Assembly (NCBI GenBank): GCA_021792795.1
Contig: JAJYUB010000004.1
Span: forward strand, 57,738 to 121,737
Reading direction: 5' to 3'
DNA length: 64,000 nucleotides
Source of the DNA: Acidobacteriota bacterium
GTDB lineage: Bacteria; Acidobacteriota; Terriglobia; Terriglobales; Acidobacteriaceae
Shown: piece by piece, positions 35,246 to 44,202 of the stretch
Layout of the letters: each line of letters begins with the position of its first letter
Numbering within the stretch: the first letter of the stretch is position 1
The notes under the pieces: generated by a model
The model's input: only the letters and a program-made list of their open reading frames with translations
Database searches by the model: none
Told to the model about the DNA's origin: nothing
Position numbers and translations under genes: made by a program

Positions 35246-35714
35246 AACCAGCACACCCGTTCCGGCCAACGAAATCAACCCGCCAGAAAAAGTTGTCCCC
35301 GCGCCGCCGACTGCCCCGATTCAGTTCAACGAGGAGGACATTCGTCGCACGCTTCGCCGCGCGCTTGTCCTCGCCGGCGCGGTCGTCCTGGTGGCGACAC
35401 CGATTTTGTGGGCCTGGCTGGGCTGGCGAACATGGCTCACCTTCGTCATCGGCGCAGCCATTTCCGCCACCGGCATAGTGGAATGGCTGCAGTTGCTTTC
35501 CGCCATGATGTCCAGAATGGAAGAAGGTCGCACCCCGGTCCCCATGGGCCGCGTTCTGATCATGTTTTTCCTGCGTTTGGCAGTCGCGGGCGTGCTCTTA
35601 TATGCTAGTCTAAACAGTTTGCATGGCTCCATTTATGCGTTGCTGGCTGGGCTGGCCGTATCGCTGCTTGCCCTGTCGGTGGAATGCATCCGCCTGGTGT
35701 TTCGGACTGGGTGA
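35226..35714 (+). CDS. atpI: AtpI-like membrane protein
   Basis: The 162-residue protein starts with a proline-rich cytoplasmic segment and has four membrane helices (from about 45 to 157), consistent with the AtpI family that assists c-ring assembly. The sequence is divergent, so the call rests on topology and on the position between atpZ and atpB. ATG 35226 overlaps atpZ; ATG 35235 is an alternative. Confidence 0.65.
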   Translation: MKKMTAETSTPVPANEINPPEKVVPAPPTAPIQFNEEDIRRTLRRALVLAGAVVLVATPILWAWLGWRTWLTFVIGAAISATGIVEWLQLLSAMMSRMEEGRTPVPMGRVLIMFFLRLAVAGVLLYASLNSLHGSIYALLAGLAVSLLALSVECIRLVFRTG

Positions 35715-35783
35715 AAATCGCAGGAAGTTGTTGTTTGCCCGGAAGAACCAAAGCCTGAAGGACCTGGAAAGAAAATTCGAACG

Positions 35784-36515
35784 ATGCCCCTCCAACATTT
35801 CCTCGCTCACATTCTGAACCAGTTGCTGGCCGGCCCGGTGACGACGCTGCTGAATTGGATTGGCCGGCCGCCGCTCAACCCGGCTGTTCCCATCAATGGC
35901 ACGTTCACCATGGAGCTGATCGCGGTCCTGTTGCTGCTGGTTTTTTTCGTCATCGTTCGACTGACACTCCACGTAGAAAAACCGGGCATCGCACAGCAGT
36001 TTGCAGAGATGATCGAGGAATTTGTCACCAACCAGACCGAGCCGATCATCGGCCACAAGTACAGGGTCTATCTGCCGTTTATTACCTCCGTTTTGCTCTT
36101 CATCCTCGCCAATAATCTTCTCGGCCTGCTGCCCGATGTCGATACGCCGACTTCCAGCCCCGTCGTCCCCTTGGGTATGGCGCTATTGACCTTTGCCTAC
36201 TATCATTGGCAGGGGCTGAAGGAAAATAAGTTTGGATACGTCAAGCAGTTTCTTGGGCCGCTATGGTGGATTGCGCCGCTGATGCTGCCCATTGAACTGA
36301 TTTCTCATCTGGCCCGCATCCTGTCGCTCACCATTCGTTTGTTCGCGAATATGTTTGCCAGTGACCTGCTGATCCTCATCTTTTTCGCGCTGTTTCCCAT
36401 CGCGCTGCCGGTCATTTTTATCGGACTGCACCTGGGCGTTTCGCTGATTCAGGCCTATGTTTTCATGCTGCTCGCGTCCATCTATATTGGACAGGCCATC
36501 GCGCACGAGCACTAG
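35784..36515 (+). CDS. atpB: F0F1 ATP synthase subunit a
   Basis: The 243-residue integral membrane subunit forms the ion half-channels next to the c-ring. Conserved features are the helix with LIRLTIRLFANMFA-like sequence, here ARILSLTIRLFANMFASDLL carrying the essential Arg, and the final helix with IQAYVFMLLASIYIGQAI. It has about five to six helices. A GGAAAG site precedes the ATG. atpE follows after 130 bases; the other atp genes are not in this window, as in split acidobacterial atp clusters. Confidence 0.93.
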   Translation: MPLQHFLAHILNQLLAGPVTTLLNWIGRPPLNPAVPINGTFTMELIAVLLLLVFFVIVRLTLHVEKPGIAQQFAEMIEEFVTNQTEPIIGHKYRVYLPFITSVLLFILANNLLGLLPDVDTPTSSPVVPLGMALLTFAYYHWQGLKENKFGYVKQFLGPLWWIAPLMLPIELISHLARILSLTIRLFANMFASDLLILIFFALFPIALPVIFIGLHLGVSLIQAYVFMLLASIYIGQAIAHEH

Positions 36516-36645
36516 ACGTCAAGTTTTGCTGGAGTTTGCTTTCGCTCCAGCGGCACCACCCCGTGACGTGTGTCAGGGGACGCGGCAGGGTGAGCGTTTC
36601 CTTCCCACTTGCGGGAGATCTTAAGAAACTATCGGAGTTACATAC

Positions 36646-36954
36646 ATGCGTACCATGCAAAACGTTTTTATGACGCTCTCGGTGCTGTGCCTGGCCGTTC
36701 CGGCGTTCGCGCAAGCCAGTGGCGGCGATTCGTCCCATGCCAGTATGGTGGCGATTGCCGCCGGCATCTCGATGGCGATTGCTTCCGGGCTTTGCGGTCT
36801 GGGCGAGGGTTACGCGGTCGGATCTTCGACCCTGGCACTGGCGCGGAACCCAGGAGCGCGGCCGGCAATCTTCCTGTTTCTCGTGCTCGGACTGGCCTTC
36901 ATTGAGTCGCTGGCCCTGTTCACCTTTGCCATCATCCTCTTCAAGGTAAAGTAA
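36646..36954 (+). CDS. atpE: F0F1 ATP synthase subunit c (two acidic residues)
   Basis: The 102-residue protein has an N-terminal signal-like segment (about 1-22, ending AFAQA) and then the two-helix hairpin: helix 1 ends CGLGEGYAVGS with E54, the loop is ARNPGARP, and helix 2 has AFIESLALFTF with the ion-binding E87. E54 sits where Na+-type c subunits have Gln (GVGQGYAAG), so there are two carboxylates per binding site. AGTT-poor spacing precedes the ATG, but the start is set by the signal segment. A 17-bp duplication of the last codons follows the stop. Confidence 0.92.
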   Translation: MRTMQNVFMTLSVLCLAVPAFAQASGGDSSHASMVAIAAGISMAIASGLCGLGEGYAVGSSTLALARNPGARPAIFLFLVLGLAFIESLALFTFAIILFKVK

Positions 36955-36977
36955 AGGAAATCTTCAAGGCAAAGTAA
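36938..36977. repeat. Direct repeat over the atpE stop codon
   Basis: TCTTCAAGGTAAAGTAA at 36938-36954 (the last codons and stop of atpE) is repeated at 36961-36977 with one change. It looks like a small local duplication and leaves the gene intact. Confidence 0.8.
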
Positions 36978-36992
36978 GCGAATGAAATGCCC

Positions 36993-37030
36993 AACGCAAA
37001 CAGCCTCCTGCCACGGAGGCCGTTTGCGTT
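36993..37030. terminator. Long hairpin between atpE and nuoN
   Basis: AACGCAAAC pairs with GTTTGCGTT and, after one unpaired base on each side, GCCTCC pairs with GGAGGC around a six-base loop. It lies between the convergent atpE and nuoN genes and can serve both as a bidirectional terminator. Confidence 0.65.
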
Positions 37031-37060
37031 TGCCGTCCAGCGAATCAAATCCATCCACGA

Positions 37061-37086
37061 GTCATTCTGAGCGCAGCGAAGAATCC
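37061..37086. repeat. Probable dispersed intergenic repeat
   Basis: GTCATTCTGAGCGCAGCGAA followed by GAATCC is a sequence type I recall as recurring between genes in several bacterial genomes including Acidobacteriota. Only one copy is in this window, so this rests on memory and not on repetition seen here. Confidence 0.4.
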
Positions 37087-37187
37087 AGAGGATGATCGCT
37101 GCATGTGCGAGGTGAATTTCGTCTGGAGTTGTTTCTTTGCCAAAGCGCGGGGGCCGGCCCAGCGTTATCGGTTCAAGGTTGAATACG

Positions 37188-38714
37188 CTATCGCCGCAAC
37201 AAGGCGACGGGTACGGTCTGCGAAGCTGCATTCGCAGGCCCGCTAAACGTCGCAGCCCCAGCGCGGGCAAGGTCGAGGATGCGTCCGGGGAAGATTCCCA
37301 GCGCAAATACGGCCAGCACCAGGATTGCCATCGCAAGAATGAATGCGGGCCGGGCATGGGCCGTGTCTGCCTCACGAGGAGGCTCCACCGGCACCATGTA
37401 CATCTGGGCCAGCAAGCGCAGGTAATAAAATGCCGCTACGCCACTATTCAGCAGGCCCAATACCGCCAGCCAGGCGTTGCCGGAATTGATCGCTGCCGTG
37501 AAGACATAGAACTTGCCGAAGAAGCCGGCGGTGAAGGGAATTCCAATCAGCGAAATCAAAAAGACGGCGAAAGCGGCGGCGGCCACGGGATGACGCCGCG
37601 CGATTCCAGCAAAATCGCTGAGGCTGGTGCGGGCCTCGTTGTAGCCGGAAAGATAGCTGATAATGCCAAACGCTCCGACGTTCATGGCGGCGTAGGCGGC
37701 GGTATAGAAGCTGGCGGCCGCAATGCCCATGGGAGCCAGCGCCGTGAATGCAACCAGCAGATACCCGGCGTGCGCAATCGAAGAATATGCCAGCATGCGC
37801 TTTACGTTGCGCTGCGTGAGCGCGCCCAGGTTGCCGATCGTCATCGACAGCACAGCCATAATCCAGACCAGCGGCATCCAGATGTGAATTGCCGTTCCGA
37901 ATGCGCCATACGCGATGCGTAGCAGCACGGCAAAGGCGGCTGCCTTCGGCGCGGTGGACATAAGGCCAACTACCGGCGCGGGCGCGCCCTCATAGACATC
38001 GGGCGTCCACACATGGAACGGGGCCAGCGATACTTTAAAGCCCAGGCCAATCAGCATCATTCCGAAGGCGACAGTCAACAGCAGCGGCGAGGCCCCGTCA
38101 GCGACACCTTTCGCAATCTCATAAAGGTTGGTCGAGCCGGTTGCCCCAAAGCACAGCGCGATGCCATAGAGGAAAAATGCGGTCGCGAAGGAACCGAGCA
38201 AGAAATATTTGATCGACGCTTCCGGGCTGGTCGCGCTGCGCTTGCGATAGCCCGCCAGGATGTAGGTGGAGATGGAAGAAATCTCCAGGCTGATGAAGAC
38301 CATCAGCAGCTCGACGGAGCAGGTCATCAACATCATGCCGGTCGCGCCGAAGAGAATCAGCGCGTAATATTCGCCGACAAAGCTGGTATGCCCCTCAAAA
38401 TAATCGAGCGAGATCAACAGCGTGACCAGAACAATGCAGCCGATGACCAGATGAAAGAAGACGCTGAATGCATCGGATTGCACGGTGCCGAAAAACGCTG
38501 TTCCTGCTGGGAGAAAAAGCTGATACACACTGGCTGCGATGGCTGCGAGGGTGCCAAGGATCGCGACAATGCCGAGCGGTTTGCGGCTGGTCCTCGGCTT
38601 CAAAACAGCTTCCACCAGCATGACCAGCACGCCGGTCAGGGTCATCAGAATTTCCGGCAAAATGCGCAGCGCGGGAGAAAAGGCGATCATCGATGGAGTC
38701 ATCGGCTCATTCAT
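37188..38714 (-). CDS. nuoN: NADH-quinone oxidoreductase subunit N
   Basis: The 508-residue antiporter-like subunit has about 14 membrane helices and belongs to the proton-pumping arm of complex I. Family segments include [60 protein letters not shown] (the conserved Lys helix) and [20 protein letters not shown]. Its ATG overlaps the nuoM stop, and it is the last gene of the operon, followed by a hairpin. Length is normal. Confidence 0.95.
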   Translation of the reverse strand: MNEPMTPSMIAFSPALRILPEILMTLTGVLVMLVEAVLKPRTSRKPLGIVAILGTLAAIAASVYQLFLPAGTAFFGTVQSDAFSVFFHLVIGCIVLVTLLISLDYFEGHTSFVGEYYALILFGATGMMLMTCSVELLMVFISLEISSISTYILAGYRKRSATSPEASIKYFLLGSFATAFFLYGIALCFGATGSTNLYEIAKGVADGASPLLLTVAFGMMLIGLGFKVSLAPFHVWTPDVYEGAPAPVVGLMSTAPKAAAFAVLLRIAYGAFGTAIHIWMPLVWIMAVLSMTIGNLGALTQRNVKRMLAYSSIAHAGYLLVAFTALAPMGIAAASFYTAAYAAMNVGAFGIISYLSGYNEARTSLSDFAGIARRHPVAAAAFAVFLISLIGIPFTAGFFGKFYVFTAAINSGNAWLAVLGLLNSGVAAFYYLRLLAQMYMVPVEPPREADTAHARPAFILAMAILVLAVFALGIFPGRILDLARAGAATFSGPANAASQTVPVALLRR

Positions 38715-40252
38715 TGGGCCATCCCTCGCGTCGCTGCTTGTGGCGCTGCGGGCGGCGACGCCACGGTGGCGTAGGCTGCCACAGGAATTTTCGCCGGCGC
38801 CAAGGCGGGAACGGTCAGATCAATCGCATGCATCCAGAAGACAGAAGCCACGCCCATCGCAATCATCAGCGCAATCGTGGGCCACACGGCGGCCCGTTCG
38901 CGCCAGTTCACATCTGCTGGCGACAAAGCCGCCACGCCCGTCGAAGGCTTGCCGTAGAACACGCGCTGCACCATCCACAGCATGTAGGAGGCGGAGAGGA
39001 TCACGCCCAACGTGGCCGCAGCAGCGGCGCGGGGATGGGCCAGGAAGCTGCCGCTCAGGATAAGGAACTCTCCGACGAAAACATTCAGCGACGGCAGCCC
39101 GATCAGCGACAACGCGGTGATGACGAACAGCGTCGCCAATCCAGGCAGCTTGGTCGCAATGCCGCCGAGTCGCCCCATGTCGTAGGTGCCATAGCGCTCA
39201 TACAGGATGCCGAGCAGCATGAAGAACGCGCTGGCAGAAACGCTCTCGTTCAAAATTTGATACGCCGCTCCGTCCATGCTGGCCGCCGTGAAGGCATAGA
39301 TGCCGAGCACGATAAAGCTGACCGCACTCAACGTCGCGTAGGCGGCGAGGCGCTTCAAATCGGTTTGCACCAGGGCCATCAATGCTCCATAGAGAATGCC
39401 AATTGCCCCCAGCGCCACCATCAAGGGCGCAACGTGCGCGGCCTGGGTTGGGAACAGGCCAACATGCCAGCGCAACAGGGAGTAGAGACCCAGCTTTCCG
39501 GCAAGAATCATGGCGACGGCTGTGGGAGCTTCGCCGATGCCATCGCGCAGCCAGCCATGCAGCGGAAACACCGGCACCTTGACGGCGAAGGCCAGCAAAA
39601 ACGCCAGCGACGTGAGCCATAAGCCTGTCGCATGGGCGCCGTTCCAGCCAAACATCTGCTGCTGGAGTTGTACCAGGTCGAAGGTCCCCGTCTGGCCATA
39701 GAGCCACAGCATCCCAACCAGCAGCAGCGCGGAGGGAATGAATGCGTAGAGGAAAAACTTGATGGCAGCGCCGCGCCCGTTTTTGCGGCCATACATGCCG
39801 ATCAGCAGCGCCAGAGGGACGATCGACAGCTCCCAGAAGGCGTAATACAGAATCAAGTCTAGCGCGATGAACACGCCATACATCGCCGTCTGCTGCAGCA
39901 GCAACAGCGCGTAAAATTCGCAGGTGCGGTCCTGAATCACTCGCCAGGAGATGAGCACGCCAAGCGGCGCCAGGAACGAAACCAGCACCACCAGCCACAT
40001 CGACAGGCCATCCACTCCAACGTGGTACTGGATGGCCGGGTTGCTGATCCACGGAATGTTCATCTCAAATTGGAAGCCTTGCTGCTGTTGATAGTTGAAG
40101 TGCGCCGGCAGATGCAGCGCCATTACAAAAAGAAACAGCGTCAGCAGCAGAGAAAACACCTGAGGAGCGCGCCCGCGCCTCGGCAACAACAGCACCACCA
40201 CCGCGCCCGCCGCGGGCAGAAAGGTGAGCCATGTAAGAATGCTTGCGTTCAA
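38711..40252 (-). CDS. nuoM: NADH-quinone oxidoreductase subunit M
   Basis: The 513-residue membrane subunit has about 14 helices. It shows [20 protein letters not shown] with the conserved Glu, [20 protein letters not shown] and [20 protein letters not shown] of the NuoM family. The start is TTG at 40252, nine bases after GGGAAGGA; the longer open frame to 40303 starts inside the spacer and is hydrophilic. It lies 19 nt after nuoL and overlaps nuoN by four bases. Confidence 0.95.
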   Translation of the reverse strand: MNASILTWLTFLPAAGAVVVLLLPRRGRAPQVFSLLLTLFLFVMALHLPAHFNYQQQQGFQFEMNIPWISNPAIQYHVGVDGLSMWLVVLVSFLAPLGVLISWRVIQDRTCEFYALLLLQQTAMYGVFIALDLILYYAFWELSIVPLALLIGMYGRKNGRGAAIKFFLYAFIPSALLLVGMLWLYGQTGTFDLVQLQQQMFGWNGAHATGLWLTSLAFLLAFAVKVPVFPLHGWLRDGIGEAPTAVAMILAGKLGLYSLLRWHVGLFPTQAAHVAPLMVALGAIGILYGALMALVQTDLKRLAAYATLSAVSFIVLGIYAFTAASMDGAAYQILNESVSASAFFMLLGILYERYGTYDMGRLGGIATKLPGLATLFVITALSLIGLPSLNVFVGEFLILSGSFLAHPRAAAAATLGVILSASYMLWMVQRVFYGKPSTGVAALSPADVNWRERAAVWPTIALMIAMGVASVFWMHAIDLTVPALAPAKIPVAAYATVASPPAAPQAATRGMAQ

Positions 40253-40271
40253 CTTGAAAGTCCTTCCCTGT

Positions 40272-42236
40272 TTAAAACGAATGCGAAAGGTAGAGCGCCA
40301 CAATCAAAACCGCAGCCGCTCCCGCCGCCAACCACCCAGCATAGGAGCGGATATTTCCCGATTGCATCCGGCGAATGCCCGAACTTGCGCCGCTTGCCGT
40401 TGCCGTCATCGCGGTGTTCGCGCCATCGATGATGCCGGTCTCGACGCCGCGTCCCAGAAGATTTCTTGAAAGCGCCAGAATCGGCCGAACAATGACCGCT
40501 CCGTACATCTCATCCACCCAATATTTATTCCAGATCGGCGTATACAGAGGCCTCGTTTTCTGCTCCGCGCTGTCGGCCAGTTGTGGCTTGCGACGGTACA
40601 TCAGGTCGGCGAGCCACCATCCAAACAGAGCGACCAGCATCGACACGCCGGCTAGAATGCGCTCCAATCGGAAGTCCGCCGCGCTCGGCACAACTAGCTG
40701 CGCGTTGCTGGCGGATGTAAATACAGGGTCGAGAAAATGTGCAATCCAATCGTGGCCGCCCAGCGCAGCGGGCCAGCCAATCCATCCTCCGGCGAGGGAC
40801 AAAATCCCGAGAATGACCAGCGGCAGCAGCATCGCCCAGGGACTTTCATGTACGCCGTGGGGGCCGTGCTCGCCGTGACCCGCACTCGATTCGTCATACC
40901 GAGGGCTGCCGAAAAACGTCATGTACCACAGCCGGAACATGTAGAACGACGTCAGTCCCGCCGTGACCAGACCCACGGCCCACAAAATTTTTTCACCCGG
41001 CGTCTCAAAAGTCGCAGCTAGAATCGCGTCCTTGCTGAAAAATCCGGCAAATGGAAACAGTCCGCTGATGGCGAAGACCGCGGCCGTCATGGTCCAGAAG
41101 GTAACGGGCAATTTCTTCCGCAGGCCGCCCATCTTCCGCATGTCCTGCTCGCCGCCCAACGCGTGAATGACGCTGCCCGCAGCCAGAAACAGCAGCGCCT
41201 TGAAGAAGGCATGAGTGACAAGATGAAAAATTCCCATCGAGTAGGCTGCCACGCCGCACGCCAGAAACATATATCCGAGCTGCGAAATGGTGGAGTAGGC
41301 CAGGACGCGTTTGATGTCGGTTTGCAGCACGCCGATGGTCGCCGCGAAGAATGCCGTCGCCGCGCCGATAATGGCGACGATTGCCAGGGCCAGCGGAGAG
41401 CGTCCGAACAGGACGTGCGCGCGCGCCAGCATGTAGACGCCAGCCGTCACCATGGTGGCCGCGTGGATCAGCGCCGAGACGGGCGTCGGGCCTTCCATCG
41501 CATCCGGCAACCAGACGTAGAGCGGAATCTGCGCCGACTTGCCCGTTGCTCCCAGCAATAGCAGCAACGCGATGGCGGTCAGAAAACCGCCCTGCAAATC
41601 AGGATGCGCGGAGATATTTGCAAACACCTCGCGAAAACTGAGCGTGCCGAAGTGGGCGATGAGCAAGAACATGGCCAGCAAAAAACCGAAGTCTCCAATC
41701 CGATTGACGATGAACGCCTTCTTGCCGGCATTCGCCGCGGAATCTTTGGTGTAGTAAAAGCCAATCAGTAAATAGGAGACGAGGCCGACACCCTCCCAGC
41801 CGACAAACATCAGCAAAAAATTTGCCGCCAGCACCAGCGTCAGCATAAAAAACAGAAATAGATTCATGTAGCTGAAGAAGCGCCAGTAGCCGTCCTCCGC
41901 CGCCATGTAACCGACGGAGTAAAGATGAATCACCAAGCCAACGCCGGTGACCACCAGCAGCATAACTAGCGTCAGTTGATCCAACAGGAAGGAGAAGTTG
42001 GCGTGAAAGCCTGTGACCGCGATCCATGGGGTCGCAAAGCGTTCCAGATAGGGAAGCGCCAGCCCTTGATGCGCGCGTGCCACAATCCACAGCACCTGGA
42101 CAAACGCCGCGGCAGGGAACAGCAGCGCCACCGCCGAGACGGCCGCCTTGGGCAGGCGCCGCCCTAAAATCCCATTGATCGCGAAGCCCGCCAGCGGGAA
42201 CAGCGGCAGCAGCCAAAGATACAAAGAAGGTGTCAT
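40272..42236 (-). CDS. nuoL: NADH-quinone oxidoreductase subunit L
   Basis: The 654-residue protein is the distal antiporter-like subunit with about 16 helices including the long lateral helix before the C-terminus. Diagnostic parts are [59 protein letters not shown] and [20 protein letters not shown]. Its ATG overlaps the nuoK stop. Confidence 0.96.
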   Translation of the reverse strand: MTPSLYLWLLPLFPLAGFAINGILGRRLPKAAVSAVALLFPAAAFVQVLWIVARAHQGLALPYLERFATPWIAVTGFHANFSFLLDQLTLVMLLVVTGVGLVIHLYSVGYMAAEDGYWRFFSYMNLFLFFMLTLVLAANFLLMFVGWEGVGLVSYLLIGFYYTKDSAANAGKKAFIVNRIGDFGFLLAMFLLIAHFGTLSFREVFANISAHPDLQGGFLTAIALLLLLGATGKSAQIPLYVWLPDAMEGPTPVSALIHAATMVTAGVYMLARAHVLFGRSPLALAIVAIIGAATAFFAATIGVLQTDIKRVLAYSTISQLGYMFLACGVAAYSMGIFHLVTHAFFKALLFLAAGSVIHALGGEQDMRKMGGLRKKLPVTFWTMTAAVFAISGLFPFAGFFSKDAILAATFETPGEKILWAVGLVTAGLTSFYMFRLWYMTFFGSPRYDESSAGHGEHGPHGVHESPWAMLLPLVILGILSLAGGWIGWPAALGGHDWIAHFLDPVFTSASNAQLVVPSAADFRLERILAGVSMLVALFGWWLADLMYRRKPQLADSAEQKTRPLYTPIWNKYWVDEMYGAVIVRPILALSRNLLGRGVETGIIDGANTAMTATASGASSGIRRMQSGNIRSYAGWLAAGAAAVLIVALYLSHSF

Positions 42237-42538
42237 AGTTTCATCAAGTCAATCTGGTCGACATTCAACGTATTGCGCGAGCGGAACAGCGAGATGATGA
42301 TCGCAAGACCGACAGCCGCTTCCGCGGCGGCGACGACCATGACAAAGAACACAAAAATCTGCCCGCTTACCTGGTGCCAGTGGTTGGCGAAGGTCACAAA
42401 CGCCAGGTTGACTGCATTCAGCATCAGCTCAATCGACATGAAAATGGTGATGATGTTGCGCTTGATCAGGAACCCGCAGACGCCGATCGAGAACAATGCG
42501 GCGCTCAGGACCAGGTACCAGACAATCGGCACTGTCAT
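42233..42538 (-). CDS. nuoK: NADH-quinone oxidoreductase subunit K
   Basis: The 101-residue, three-helix subunit contains the conserved glutamates in [19 protein letters not shown] and in [19 protein letters not shown], both needed for proton transfer along the membrane arm. ATG 42538 follows GGAAGGAGC; a longer frame reaches into nuoJ and is not needed. It starts two bases from the nuoJ stop. Confidence 0.95.
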   Translation of the reverse strand: MTVPIVWYLVLSAALFSIGVCGFLIKRNIITIFMSIELMLNAVNLAFVTFANHWHQVSGQIFVFFVMVVAAAEAAVGLAIIISLFRSRNTLNVDQIDLMKL

Positions 42539-42539
42539 C

Positions 42540-43034
42540 TCAGTGCTCCTTCCGCGCCAGCACAACAGCGCCGAGAATTGCGACCAGAATCAACACCGAC
42601 GTGACCTCGAACGGCAGCAGCAGGTTGCGAAACAATACGCGGCTTAAATCCCCCGTCGTGACCAGAAACGCGCCGAGTCGTGTTCCTCCAAAACTCAATC
42701 GCAGCGTGACAAATGTGCCGGCCAGCACGGCAAACAGCGCCAGCACGCCGGGAATGCCGGCGAAATATGCAGCCCGGCTGCCATGGGTACGTTCCTCTTC
42801 GCCGGCGTTCAGCAACATGATGACAAAAACAAATAGCACCATAATTGCGCCGGAGTACACGATGATTTGCGCCAGCGCAAGAAATTCCGCCCCCAGCAGC
42901 AGGTACAGAACGGAGAGCGACGACATGACCACGATCAGCGACAAGGCGCTGTTAATGGGGTGCCGCTGCAGCAGCAGGTTCAGCGCGCCGCCCAGACATA
43001 GAAGTGCGAAGAGAATGAAAATTGCTACATTCAT
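42540..43034 (-). CDS. nuoJ: NADH-quinone oxidoreductase subunit J
   Basis: The 164-residue subunit has five helices with the conserved [20 protein letters not shown] region whose helix twists during turnover, and [20 protein letters not shown] at the end. It follows nuoH by 33 bases; in most bacteria nuoI would lie between nuoH and nuoJ but there is no room for it here. Confidence 0.95.
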   Translation of the reverse strand: MNVAIFILFALLCLGGALNLLLQRHPINSALSLIVVMSSLSVLYLLLGAEFLALAQIIVYSGAIMVLFVFVIMLLNAGEEERTHGSRAAYFAGIPGVLALFAVLAGTFVTLRLSFGGTRLGAFLVTTGDLSRVLFRNLLLPFEVTSVLILVAILGAVVLARKEH

Positions 43035-43067
43035 CGTGGTCGAATTCCGACGAGCGCTACTGAATCG

Positions 43068-44114
43068 TTAGCCATGGAACGCCAGCACCAGACTGGTTGC
43101 CATCACATTCAAGACGGCAATCGGCAATAGAAATTTCCAGCCGAACCCCATCAGCTGGTCATAGCGGAAACGCGGCAATGTCCCGCGTACCCAGACGTAG
43201 AGAAACAGGAAACTAAACACCTTGAGAACAAACCAGAATACAGGCAGCAGCGCCTGCGCCACCGGACCGCCAAACGCCGGGAACAGGTCGCCGAAGGGGC
43301 TCGACCAGCCGCCAAGAAATAAAACGGTTGCCACGCAGCCGACCGTAATCATGTTGGCGTACTCCGCCATGAAAAACATGGCGAACTTCATGGAACTGTA
43401 TTCCGTATGGTATCCAGCGGTCAGTTCGCTCTCGGCTTCCGGCAGGTCGAACGGGGTGCGATTTGTTTCCGCAAAGGCGGCGCACAAATAAATAAAGAAC
43501 GCGACGATCTGCAATCCTCCGAAGATATTCCACGACAGGATTCCGTGCGTGTTTTGCAGGTTGACGATATCGCGCAGACGCAGCGACCCAGTGCGCAGTA
43601 CAACTCCAATCACCGAGAGGCCGAGCGCCAGCTCGTAGCTGACCATTTGCGCGGAAGAGCGCAGCGACCCAAGCAGCGAATATTTATTGTTCGACGACCA
43701 GCCAGAGAGCGCGATTCCATAGATGCCGACGGAAGTGACGCCGAGGATGACCAGCAAGCCAATGTTCAGGTCTGCGATCTGGAACATATCCACGCCATGC
43801 CAGCGAATGTTCTCGCCGAATGGGATCACGCCGATCGAGATCAAGGCGCAGGAGAGAGCGATGATCGGCGCCATAATGAACAGCGGACGAAACACGGCGC
43901 TGGGCATCAGGTCTTCTTTCAGAAAAAGCTTCAGACCATCCGCCAGCGGCTGCAGCAACCCGAAAGGGCCGACGCGAGACGGGCCCCAGCGGTTCTGGAT
44001 GCGGCCCACCAGTTTCCGCTCCAGCAGCACCGTATAGGCCACCGCCATCAAAAAGATGACGGTCACCACAGCGACTTTCAGCAGATTCAGGAGAACAAAA
44101 ATCGGAATATTCAC
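43068..44114 (-). CDS. nuoH: NADH-quinone oxidoreductase subunit H
   Basis: The 348-residue subunit forms the quinone cavity roof with eight to nine helices. It shows RKLVGRIQNRWGPSRVGPFG, LQPLADGLKLFLKED, the acidic loop FDLPEAESELTAGYHTEYSS and VRGTLPRFRYDQLMGFGWK. The gene lies 88 bases after nuoG, separated by a hairpin. Confidence 0.96.
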   Translation of the reverse strand: MNIPIFVLLNLLKVAVVTVIFLMAVAYTVLLERKLVGRIQNRWGPSRVGPFGLLQPLADGLKLFLKEDLMPSAVFRPLFIMAPIIALSCALISIGVIPFGENIRWHGVDMFQIADLNIGLLVILGVTSVGIYGIALSGWSSNNKYSLLGSLRSSAQMVSYELALGLSVIGVVLRTGSLRLRDIVNLQNTHGILSWNIFGGLQIVAFFIYLCAAFAETNRTPFDLPEAESELTAGYHTEYSSMKFAMFFMAEYANMITVGCVATVLFLGGWSSPFGDLFPAFGGPVAQALLPVFWFVLKVFSFLFLYVWVRGTLPRFRYDQLMGFGWKFLLPIAVLNVMATSLVLAFHG

Positions 44115-44159
44115 GCTCGTATCGTTTCCACTTCAGACCCCATCGACTGACTCGCACGC

Positions 44160-44184
44160 GCAAGACCAGTGCGACGGGTCTTGC
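44160..44184 (-). promoter_or_regulatory. Hairpin between nuoG and nuoH
   Basis: GCAAGACC (44160-44167) pairs perfectly with GGTCTTGC (44177-44184) in the only sizeable gap inside the nuo operon. Without a T run it is more likely an RNA processing or attenuation element than a full terminator. Confidence 0.45.
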
Positions 44185-44202
44185 CTTAAACAAATTGCTC
44201 CG

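Noticed and set aside
39198..40052. 284-codon frame inside nuoM in another reading frame
   Set aside because: No membrane helices or motif, fully within nuoM, which is complete.
43035..43067. Possible hidden nuoI between nuoH and nuoJ
   Set aside because: The gap is 33 bases and no frame in the window carries the two CxxCxxCxxxCP motifs of NuoI outside nuoG.
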